This document shows, piece by piece, positions 1 through 3,882 of a DNA stretch of 7,527 bases (its first letter is position 1; each line of letters opens with the position of its first letter). The translations under genes and the position numbers were made by a program. Under the pieces are notes generated by a model. That model saw only the letters and a program-made list of their open reading frames with translations. It did no database searches and was not told where the DNA came from. Source of the stretch: an uncultured Clostridium sp. (lineage in GTDB: Bacteria > Bacillota > Clostridia > Clostridiales > Clostridiaceae); the NCBI GenBank assembly GCA_946575275.1, contig CAMNZV010000079.1, positions 1-7,527 of the forward strand, given 5' to 3'.

Positions 1-101
1 AATTAATAACACAAGTAGCAATGGATGAAGGATTAAGATTCGCTATTAGAGAAGGTGGAAGAACAGTAGGTTCTGGAGTTGTAACTAGCATAGCTGAATA
101 A
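1..101 (+). CDS. tuf: Elongation factor Tu, C-terminal end (partial, 5' part outside window)
   Basis: Only the last 32 codons and a TAA stop are present, read from base 3. The segment [17 protein letters not shown] is the highly conserved end of domain 3 of bacterial EF-Tu, the GTPase that carries aminoacyl-tRNA to the ribosome. It contains the RExGRTVGxGVV signature close to the C terminus. The identification is secure although the GTPase domain lies upstream of the window. EF-Tu just upstream of rpmG-secE-nusG is the usual order in Bacillota. The gene is probably transcribed with the upstream str-type operon rather than with rpmG, because a promoter follows it at 164-192. Confidence 0.96.
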   Translation, partial: LITQVAMDEGLRFAIREGGRTVGSGVVTSIAE

Positions 102-111
102 TTTCAAAATG

Positions 112-157
112 GTTCTTATAGGGCTGGGTAGTAATACCTAGTCCTTTACAAAGGAAC
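112..157 (+). terminator. Long two-part hairpin after tuf, possible weak terminator or mRNA 3' end structure
   Basis: Bases 120-130 (AGGGCTGGGTA) pair with 135-145 (TACCTAGTCCT) over 11 bp including two G-U pairs, capped by a GTAA loop of the stable GNRA class. After a small internal loop the stem continues with 112-117 (GTTCTT) against 152-157 (AGGAAC). The inner stem is followed by only three T, and no U-tract follows the outer stem, so it is not a canonical intrinsic terminator. Its place between the tuf stop and the next promoter suggests partial termination or 3'-end protection of tuf mRNA. That role is inferred. Confidence 0.45.
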
Positions 158-162
158 TTCAT

Positions 163-196
163 ATTGACAACAACCGTTGTTTATGGTAATGTCAAT
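163..196. repeat. Inverted repeat overlapping the rpmG promoter
   Basis: ATTGACA at 163-169 is the exact reverse complement of TGTCAAT at 190-196. A second small dyad, AACAA (169-173) and TTGTT (177-181), lies inside it. The outer arms cover the -35 box and most of the -10 box. This geometry suits a repressor site but also arises by chance in AT-rich DNA. Confidence 0.4.
164..192 (+). promoter_or_regulatory. Sigma-A-type promoter for the rpmG-secE-nusG-rplK-rplA transcript
   Basis: A perfect -35 box TTGACA (164-169) is followed by a 17-bp spacer and a -10 box TAATGT (187-192), preceded by TGG, which fits the extended -10 pattern TGn. Transcription would start near base 199, giving an rpmG leader of roughly 80 nt. 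The -10 hexamer itself is weak (TAnnnT only), so strength would come from the perfect -35 and the TG. A 7-bp inverted repeat (163-169 and 190-196) overlaps both boxes and could be an operator or fortuitous. Confidence 0.65.
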
Positions 197-279
197 TAGT
201 AACTCATGATGTAATAGAGTAAAATAGTTAAATCTATTTATCTATACTATATATACTAATTTAACTGGAGGTGCAGACC

Positions 280-429
280 GTGAGAGTAAAGATAACTTTG
301 GCATGTACTGAGTGCAAGCAAAGAAACTACAACTCAATGAAGAATAAAAAGAACAATCCAGACAGAATTGAAATGCAAAAATATTGCAGATTCTGCAAGA
401 AGCACACTCTTCATAGAGAAACAAAATAA
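280..429 (+). CDS. rpmG: 50S ribosomal protein L33, zinc-ribbon form
   Basis: This 49-residue protein starts with GTG and begins [19 protein letters not shown]33 is a small protein of the large ribosomal subunit near the tRNA exit site. Two CxxC pairs (Cys9/Cys12 and Cys36/Cys39) form the zinc ribbon of the C+ type of L33, as opposed to the cysteine-free type many Bacillota make under zinc shortage. The ending [11 protein letters not shown] is the family's usual C terminus. The GTG at 280 is chosen because GGAGGTG (267-273) lies six bases upstream; the other in-frame GTG at 271 sits inside that ribosome binding site. It is the first gene after the 164-192 promoter, and secE follows 52 bases after its stop. 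It is too short to be caught by typical ORF length cut-offs. Confidence 0.96.
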   Translation: MRVKITLACTECKQRNYNSMKNKKNNPDRIEMQKYCRFCKKHTLHRETK

Positions 430-434
430 TAGCA

Positions 435-487
435 GTGTAGGGATGACACATACTTACTTAAAAAAAGAAGGATGTGAAGGGATGACA
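435..487 (+). repeat. Direct repeat of a start-site-like sequence ahead of secE
   Basis: GTGTAGGGATGACA (435-448) and GTGAAGGGATGACA (474-487) match at 13 of 14 positions. They lie 39 bases apart, so the two ATG codons (443 and 482) are in the same reading frame, 13 codons apart. The second ATG is the likely secE start. Confidence 0.6.
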
Positions 488-709
488 GGAAATAATGTAA
501 AATCTAAAGGTACAACAAAAAATAAAGGCATTTTTAATTTTTTTAAAGAAATTAAGGCTGAAACAAAAAAAATAACATGGCCTTCTAAGAAAGAAGCAAA
601 AAAAGCATTAATAGCAATTGCTATATTCGTCATAATATATACTTTATATGTTGGCGGGCTAGAATTTATTTTTCAAAATATCTTTGAATTGATTTTGAAG
701 CTTAAATAA
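482..709 (+). CDS. secE: Protein translocase subunit SecE, single-span bacterial form
   Basis: This 75-residue protein is the small essential partner of SecY in the inner-membrane SecYEG export channel. The order is that of single-span SecE: a lysine-rich N-terminal tail (1-15), an amphipathic stretch FNFFKEIKAETKKITWPSKKE (18-38) with the diagnostic TWPSKKE motif, and one membrane segment at about 42-62 rich in Ile, Ala and Phe, then a short C-terminal helix. The ATG at 482 gives the usual length and has GAAGG (467-471) ten bases upstream. An in-frame ATG at 443 would give 88 residues, but no good ribosome binding site is spaced for it, only a GTAGGG directly abutting it. The reading frame extends further upstream into rpmG without a plausible start. 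The secE stop overlaps the ribosome binding site serving the nusG region, so the two are tightly coupled. Confidence 0.94.
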   Translation: MTGNNVKSKGTTKNKGIFNFFKEIKAETKKITWPSKKEAKKALIAIAIFVIIYTLYVGGLEFIFQNIFELILKLK

Positions 710-740
710 AGGAGGTTCGGGTGAGAAATCACTAGAAATT
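708..740 (+). promoter_or_regulatory. nusG translation start region with a hairpin between Shine-Dalgarno and ATG, and a four-codon mini-ORF
   Basis: A near-perfect Shine-Dalgarno sequence, AAAGGAGGT (708-716), overlaps the secE stop but lies 25 bases before the nusG ATG at 741, too far for direct use. Between them GTGA (721-724) pairs with TCAC (729-732) around a GAAA tetraloop; the stem can extend through G720-T733 and, past one mismatch, C718-G735. Removing 718-735 leaves seven bases between GGAGG and ATG, a normal spacing. The same Shine-Dalgarno is also correctly placed (five bases) for GTG 721, which opens a four-codon frame ending in TAG 733-735, five bases before ATG. Either a looped-out spacer or termination-reinitiation could deliver ribosomes to nusG. 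The base pairing and distances are read from sequence; the mechanisms are inferred. Confidence 0.6.
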
Positions 741-1262
741 ATGAGTGAAAGAGCAAGATGGTATGTTGTACATACATATTCTGGATACGAAAATAAAGTT
801 AAAGCAACTATTGAGAAAAGCGTTGAAAACAGAAACTTACAAGAATTAGTACTTGATATGCAAGTTCCTATGGAAGAAGTGGTTGAAGAAAAAGACGGTA
901 AACAAAAAGTTGTTTTAAAAAAGAAGTTTCCAGGCTATGTATTGGTGAAAATGTTTATGTCAGATGAATCTTGGTATATCATTAGAAATACCAGAGGAGT
1001 TACAGGATTCGTTGGACCTGGATCTAAACCTGTTCCACTAACTGATGAAGAAGTGGAGAATATGGGTATAATGGAAATGCAAAGTAACATTGAGCTTGAA
1101 ATAGGTGAAAGTGTTCGAGTAATTTCCGGTCCTTTAAGAGAATTTGTTGCTTTAATTCAAGAAATAAATATAGAAAAGCGCAAAATCAAGGCATCAGTAG
1201 ATATGTTCGGTAGAGAAACTTTAGCCGAACTAGACTTTAATCAAGTTGAGAAATTGGTTTAA
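741..1262 (+). CDS. nusG: Transcription termination/antitermination factor NusG
   Basis: This is a full-length NusG of 173 residues. It binds the clamp of transcribing RNA polymerase and tunes pausing, and through the KOW domain can contact other partners. The NGN domain runs from about 5 to 110, with WYVVHTYSGYE (7-17), FPGYVLVKM (63-71) and the RNTRGVTGFVGPG block (82-94). Asn83-Thr84 correspond to the Asn-Thr pair that in Bacillus subtilis NusG reads T-rich non-template DNA to stimulate pausing. A linker (about 111-120) leads to the KOW domain (121-173). There the usual GPFxNFxGxV core is replaced by GPLREFVALI (130-139), so the typical KOW glycine is an alanine (Ala137). The end, FGRETLAELDFNQVEKL, is normal. 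No other in-frame start exists between an upstream stop (696-698) and ATG 741. It lies 31 bases after secE. Confidence 0.97.
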   Translation: MSERARWYVVHTYSGYENKVKATIEKSVENRNLQELVLDMQVPMEEVVEEKDGKQKVVLKKKFPGYVLVKMFMSDESWYIIRNTRGVTGFVGPGSKPVPLTDEEVENMGIMEMQSNIELEIGESVRVISGPLREFVALIQEINIEKRKIKASVDMFGRETLAELDFNQVEKLV

Positions 1263-1285
1263 TAATAGAACTAATTTTTAATTAA

Positions 1286-1315
1286 GTGGGAGAACAATAA
1301 GTTCGTATATACCAC
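1286..1315 (+). promoter_or_regulatory. Ribosomal protein L1 binding site (23S rRNA mimic) before rplK
   Basis: GTGG (1286-1289) pairs with CCAC (1312-1315), and GAAC (1292-1295) pairs with GTTC (1301-1304) around a five-base loop. Between the two stems, GA (1290-1291) faces the seven bases GTATATA (1305-1311). This reproduces the L1 target on 23S rRNA, where GTGGGAG faces AUACCAC. L1 is known to bind such mRNA mimics and block translation of the L11-L1 genes. The site ends five bases before the rplK ribosome binding site AGGAGG (1321-1326), as a translational operator would. Confidence 0.82.
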
Positions 1316-1335
1316 AGTATAGGAGGAATTATAAA

Positions 1336-1761
1336 ATGGCAAAGAAAGTAACTGGAATGATAAAACTTCAACTTGCTGCAGGAAAGGCAACACCAGCACC
1401 ACCAGTAGGTCCAGCATTAGGGCAACATGGTGTAAACATAATGGGATTCTGTAAGGAATTCAACGCTAAAACAGCTAACCAAGCAGGTTTGATAATCCCT
1501 GTAGTAATTACAGTATATCAAGACAGATCATTTAGCTTTATATTAAAAACACCTCCAGCTGCAGTTTTAATTAAAAAGGAATTAGGACTAGAAAGTGGTT
1601 CAGGAGTTCCAAACAAAACTAAAGTTGGAAAATTAACTAAAGATCAAGTTAAGAAGATAGCAGAATTAAAAATGCCAGATTTAAATGCAGCTACAGTAGA
1701 AACAGCTATGAGCATGATTGAAGGTACTGCAAGAAGTATGGGCGTAACAATTGAAGAGTAA
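1336..1761 (+). CDS. rplK: 50S ribosomal protein L11
   Basis: L11, 141 residues, the family's standard length, binds the GTPase-associated centre of 23S rRNA at the base of the L10-L12 stalk and is the thiostrepton-site protein. The N-terminal domain (about 1-70) carries the proline-rich [16 protein letters not shown] segment (20-35), including the prolines that move when factors or thiopeptides bind. The linker and C-terminal RNA-binding domain follow. The L11 signature near the end reads [11 protein letters not shown] (127-137), close to the last residues. AGGAGG (1321-1326) lies nine bases before the ATG. The gene is 73 bases after nusG with no promoter or terminator visible between, so co-transcription with nusG is likely. 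An L1-binding motif precedes it, and rplA starts 53 bases after its stop. Confidence 0.98.
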   Translation: MAKKVTGMIKLQLAAGKATPAPPVGPALGQHGVNIMGFCKEFNAKTANQAGLIIPVVITVYQDRSFSFILKTPPAAVLIKKELGLESGSGVPNKTKVGKLTKDQVKKIAELKMPDLNAATVETAMSMIEGTARSMGVTIEE

Positions 1762-1772
1762 TTCATAAAATA

Positions 1773-1799
1773 GTGGGAGGTAAAAACCGTTATTACCAC
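1773..1799 (+). promoter_or_regulatory. Second ribosomal protein L1 binding site, before rplA
   Basis: GTGG (1773-1776) pairs with CCAC (1796-1799), and GGT (1779-1781) pairs with ACC (1786-1788) around an AAAA loop. GA (1777-1778) faces seven bases, GTTATTA (1789-1795). The layout equals that of the site before rplK: same outer stem, same GA, same seven-base opposite strand starting with GT and ending in TA. The inner stems differ in sequence but both pair. The site ends one base before the rplA ribosome binding site AAGGAGG (1801-1807), so bound L1 should hinder initiation on its own gene. Confidence 0.84.
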
Positions 1800-1814
1800 A
1801 AAGGAGGCAAATTA

Positions 1815-2504
1815 ATGGGAAAGAAATATATTGAAAGTGCAAAGTTAATAGATAAAAATACATTATATAACCCTGCAGAAGCATTAGAATTAGCAACAAA
1901 AACTGCAAAGGCTAATTTTGATGAAACAATTGAACTTCATGTAAGACTAGGTGTAGATCCAAGACATGCAGATCAACAAGTAAGAGGAGCAGTAGTTTTA
2001 CCTCACGGTACTGGAAAGACAGTAAGAGTTTTAGTATTTGCAAAAGGAGATAAGGCAAAGGAAGCTGAACAAGCGGGAGCTGACTTTGTTGGAGCAGAAG
2101 AATTAGTACAAAAAATTCAATCTGAAAACTGGTTTGATTATGATGTAGTAGTTGCAACTCCAGATATGATGGGTGTTGTAGGTAGAATTGGTAGAGTGCT
2201 TGGACCTAAAGGTTTAATGCCAAACCCAAAATCAGGAACAGTTACATTTGATGTTGCTAAAGCAATAAATGAAATTAAAGCTGGTAAGGTTGAATACAGA
2301 GTAGATAAAACTGCTATTGTACACTGCTTAATAGGAAAGAAATCTTTTGGAACTGAAAAGCTACAAGATAACTTCCACACAGTAATGGAAGCATTAGTTA
2401 AGGCTAAACCATCAGCAGCAAAGGGACAATATGTTAAATCAGTAAGTGTTTCAAGTACTATGGGACCTGGAGCAAAAATTAATCCGACAAAAGTTTTAGA
2501 TTAG
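1815..2504 (+). CDS. rplA: 50S ribosomal protein L1, autoregulator of the rplK-rplA genes
   Basis: L1 (229 residues) forms the mobile L1 stalk at the ribosomal E site, helping deacylated tRNA leave. It is also a translational repressor of its own operon. Visible hallmarks are the N-terminal part of domain I with [21 protein letters not shown] (34-54), [11 protein letters not shown] (58-68), the domain II region, and the L1 signature [20 protein letters not shown] (123-142). Domain I is completed by the C-terminal part ending in STMGPGAKI and a VLD tail. ATG 1815 is preferred: AAGGAGG (1801-1807) is seven bases upstream and it gives the standard length. An in-frame GTG at 1773 would translate straight through the L1-binding motif and has no ribosome binding site. 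The promoter of the next operon begins two bases after the stop. Confidence 0.98.
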   Translation: MGKKYIESAKLIDKNTLYNPAEALELATKTAKANFDETIELHVRLGVDPRHADQQVRGAVVLPHGTGKTVRVLVFAKGDKAKEAEQAGADFVGAEELVQKIQSENWFDYDVVVATPDMMGVVGRIGRVLGPKGLMPNPKSGTVTFDVAKAINEIKAGKVEYRVDKTAIVHCLIGKKSFGTEKLQDNFHTVMEALVKAKPSAAKGQYVKSVSVSSTMGPGAKINPTKVLD

Positions 2505-2506
2505 TA

Positions 2507-2535
2507 TTGACTTAATGGCAATATGATGATAAAAT
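2507..2535 (+). promoter_or_regulatory. Sigma-A-type promoter for rplJ-rplL
   Basis: TTGACT (2507-2512, five of six to consensus) and TAAAAT (2530-2535, five of six) are separated by exactly 17 bp. TGA directly before the -10 box also matches the extended -10 pattern. The start point would be near 2542, placing the whole L10 leader inside the transcript. The -35 box begins two bases after the rplA stop, and no terminator lies between, so read-through from rplA is possible and would also meet the attenuator. Confidence 0.82.
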
Positions 2536-2564
2536 TTTACTCGTTGTTATAAATAAATATTAGT

Positions 2565-2660
2565 CCGTAGACAGTAGGTGCAAAAGCGTAACGTATACAA
2601 CCTACCTAGGTAGATTAAATTATGATTTTTTTAAGTCTTCCTACGTCTACAGGAAGACTT
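2565..2660 (+). ncRNA. L10 leader: ribosomal protein L10(L12) responsive antiterminator element
   Basis: The leader has the words typical of Bacillota L10 leaders: CCGTAGACAGTAGGTGC (2565-2581), AACCTACCTAGGTAG (2599-2613) and CCTACGTCTACAGG (2640-2653). Two exclusive folds are visible. In one, GTAGGT (2574-2579) pairs with ACCTAC (2600-2605), the hairpin expected to bind L10(L12)4. In the other, GTAGAC plus GTAGG (2567-2578, one bulged A at 2573) pairs with CCTACGTCTAC (2640-2650), which takes up part of the terminator. In B. subtilis L10(L12)4 stabilises the first fold and so favours termination. The pairings are read here; the mechanism is transferred from that system. Confidence 0.9.
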
Positions 2661-2667
2661 TCTTTAT
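2633..2667 (+). terminator. Attenuator terminator in the rplJ leader
   Basis: AAGTCTTCCT (2633-2642) and AGGAAGACTT (2651-2660) form a perfect 10-bp stem with an eight-base loop, followed by the T-rich run TCTTTAT (2661-2667). The 5' arm and loop overlap the antiterminator strand (2640-2650), so the terminator forms only when that pairing is prevented. It is a conditional intrinsic terminator ending about 37 bases before rplJ. Confidence 0.88.
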
Positions 2668-2703
2668 ACAATATGAAATATTTTGAGGAGGTGAAACTCA
2701 AGT

Positions 2704-3207
2704 ATGAATAAGAACAGAACTTTAAAAGAAGCAAAAGTTGCTGAGATCAAAGAGAAACTTGAAAAAGCTCAATCAGTTATTTTGGCTGATTACCAAGGAC
2801 TTACAGTTGAAGAAGATACTCAACTTAGAAAGTCATTAAGAGAAGCAGGTATTGAATATAAGGTATATAAAAATACTTTAGTTAGCTTAGCAGCAAAAGA
2901 GCTTGGAATGGAAGGTATTGTTGCACATTTAGAAGGTCCAGTGTCAATAGCATTTGGATATGAAGATGCAACAGCACCAGCTAGAATCTTATTTGATTTT
3001 GCAAAAGATCATAAGAAATTAGAGCTTAAAGCAGGTTTAGTTGATGGTGAAGTGTTCGATAAAGAAAAAGTAGAACAATTAGCATCAATACCATCAAAAG
3101 AAGTACTTATTGCAAAACTTCTTGGAAGTATCAAGGCACCATTATCAAACCTTGCATACTTATTAAATGCAATTAAAGAATCAAAAGAAGCTGATTCAGC
3201 TGAATAA
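2704..3207 (+). CDS. rplJ: 50S ribosomal protein L10, base of the L12 stalk
   Basis: L10 (167 residues) anchors dimers of L7/L12 to the ribosomal GTPase centre beside L11, and as L10(L12)4 regulates its own leader RNA. The N-terminal rRNA-binding domain contains [20 protein letters not shown] (24-43) and the [15 protein letters not shown] block (52-66), both typical of the family. The middle has [13 protein letters not shown] (77-89). The C-terminal stretch, about 134-160 ([24 protein letters not shown] is its core), is the long helix that carries the L12 dimers; its length cannot tell exactly how many dimers bind. The strong site GAGGAGGTGA (2685-2694) precedes the ATG. The gene begins 37 bases after the attenuator and is followed by rplL after 36 bases, a tight pair. 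Confidence 0.97.
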   Translation: MNKNRTLKEAKVAEIKEKLEKAQSVILADYQGLTVEEDTQLRKSLREAGIEYKVYKNTLVSLAAKELGMEGIVAHLEGPVSIAFGYEDATAPARILFDFAKDHKKLELKAGLVDGEVFDKEKVEQLASIPSKEVLIAKLLGSIKAPLSNLAYLLNAIKESKEADSAE

Positions 3208-3243
3208 TTAAAAGTTTTAAAAAATTTTGGAGGTGCAATTTAA

Positions 3244-3612
3244 ATGACAAAGGAAGATATTATACAAGCAATAAAAGAAATGAGCGTTTTAGATTTAAAT
3301 GAATTAGTAAAGGCTTGCGAAGAGGAATTTGGAGTTAGCGCTGCTGCTCCAGTTGCTGCTGCAGGTGCTGGAGCTGCTGCTGGTGGAGCTGCTGCAGAAA
3401 AAACTGAATTTGATGTTGTATTATCAAATGCAGGAGCTAACAAGATTAAGGTAATTAAGGTTGTTAGAGAAATTACAGGATTAGGATTAAAAGAAGCTAA
3501 AGAAATAGTTGATGGAGCTCCTAAGACATTAAAAGAAGCAGTAGCTAAAGAAGAAGCAGAAGATATCAAAGCTAAATTAGCTGAAGTTGGAGCAGAAGTT
3601 GAATTAAAGTAA
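3244..3612 (+). CDS. rplL: 50S ribosomal protein L7/L12, stalk protein
   Basis: L7/L12 (122 residues) is the multicopy stalk protein that recruits EF-Tu, EF-G, IF2 and release factors and stimulates their GTPase activity. Three parts are clear: an N-terminal dimerisation domain (1-32) that binds L10; an Ala/Gly hinge (33-51) encoded largely by repeated GCT/GCA/GGA codons; and the C-terminal factor-binding domain (about 53-122) with [20 protein letters not shown], a positively charged helix region, and the ending GAEVELK. GGAGGTG (3229-3235) lies eight bases before the ATG in a very A/T-rich spacer, which suits the higher output needed because the ribosome holds several L12 per L10. It is the last gene before a strong terminator. 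Confidence 0.98.
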   Translation: MTKEDIIQAIKEMSVLDLNELVKACEEEFGVSAAAPVAAAGAGAAAGGAAAEKTEFDVVLSNAGANKIKVIKVVREITGLGLKEAKEIVDGAPKTLKEAVAKEEAEDIKAKLAEVGAEVELK

Positions 3613-3632
3613 TTTAATTTAAATTTATTAAT

Positions 3633-3667
3633 AAAGGGGTATTTTCATTTGAAAATGCTCCTTTTTT
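3633..3667 (+). terminator. Strong intrinsic terminator after rplL
   Basis: Bases 3633-3646 pair with 3651-3664 over 14 bp with two G-U pairs and an ATTT loop; the core is AAGGGGTATTTTC against GAAAATGCTCCTT. Six T (3662-3667) follow. It lies 20 bases past the rplL stop and should separate the ribosomal protein operon from rpoB. Confidence 0.9.
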
Positions 3668-3696
3668 AGACTTGATGAAATAATTATACGAAATTA

Positions 3697-3725
3697 TTGA
3701 CATTTAACTTTAAATATAGTAGTAT
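3697..3725 (+). promoter_or_regulatory. Sigma-A-type promoter upstream of rpoB
   Basis: A perfect -35 box TTGACA (3697-3702) is followed by 17 bp and the -10 box TAGTAT (3720-3725, four of six). Transcription would begin near 3732, giving an rpoB leader of about 150 nt. It sits 30 bases after the rplL terminator, as expected for an independent rpoB transcript. Confidence 0.7.
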
Positions 3726-3735
3726 GGTTAAATGT
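3700..3735. repeat. 9-bp inverted repeat spanning the rpoB promoter
   Basis: ACATTTAAC (3700-3708) and GTTAAATGT (3727-3735) are exact reverse complements with an 18-base gap. The left arm overlaps the -35 box, the -10 box lies in the gap, and the right arm covers the expected start point. It may be an operator; AT richness makes chance possible. Confidence 0.45.
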
Positions 3736-3781
3736 ACTGTGCACAATATGAGTTATTTTATGATTTATATATAGACACAGT

Positions 3782-3787
3782 TATAAT
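3782..3787 (+). promoter_or_regulatory. Possible second rpoB promoter, -10 box only
   Basis: The hexamer TATAAT is a perfect -10 consensus and would place a start near 3794, just before the GC-rich leader element. No convincing -35 box lies 16-18 bp upstream (the best, TTATGA at 3758-3763, matches three of six) and there is no TGn extension, so it is only a candidate. Confidence 0.3.
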
Positions 3788-3797
3788 ATGTTATGAA

Positions 3798-3857
3798 ATT
3801 CTCCGAAAGCCATTCTCCGTAGGAAAGTCCCTAGGGAAAGTGCGTTTTTGGCTATTT
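3798..3857 (+). other. GC-rich, potentially structured 5' leader element of rpoB, unassigned
   Basis: Bases 3800-3852 hold 27 G or C in 53 positions, clearly above the surrounding AT-rich spacer, although no protein is encoded. AGCCA (3808-3812) pairs with TGGCT (3849-3853), and past a bulged A3854 the helix continues as 3805-3807 with 3855-3857. Inside are the small dyads TCC/GGA (3816-3824), TCC/GGA around CTAG (3828-3837) and the alternative TAGG/CCTA (3820-3833). ATTCTCCG occurs twice (3798-3805, 3812-3819), and so does GGAAAGT (3822-3828, 3835-3841). I do not recognise it as a known leader family. A role in regulating rpoB at the RNA level is inferred. Confidence 0.45.
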
Positions 3858-3882
3858 TAATTTATACAAGGGGTGAAAATTC

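Noticed and set aside
242..247. TATACT as a second -10 box for rpmG
   Set aside because: Five of six to consensus, but no -35-like hexamer is found 16-18 bp upstream and it would give a start only about 25 bases before the ribosome binding site in a generally T/A-rich run.
368..481. N-terminal extension of secE reaching back into rpmG (ATG at 368)
   Set aside because: It would overlap the certain rpmG gene, has no ribosome binding site, and the added residues are an out-of-frame reading of L33. ATG 482 gives the family length.
1773..1814. GTG at 1773 as the rplA start
   Set aside because: The 14 extra codons are the L1-binding motif and the ribosome binding site themselves; AAGGAGG is correctly spaced only for ATG 1815.
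3341..3397. GCT/GCA/GGA trinucleotide run in rplL as a variable repeat
   Set aside because: It encodes the normal Ala/Gly hinge of L7/L12 with mixed codons; length is standard, so there is no sign of repeat instability.
3240..3569. Minus-strand frame of 109 codons opposite rplL
   Set aside because: It is the antisense of the Ala/Gly-rich rplL hinge; its Ala/Pro-rich product has no family features and no ribosome binding site, and the + strand gene is certain.
3738..3745. Palindrome TGTGCACA just after the rpoB promoter start
   Set aside because: Eight bases is too short to call as an operator alone, and it has no second copy in the window.
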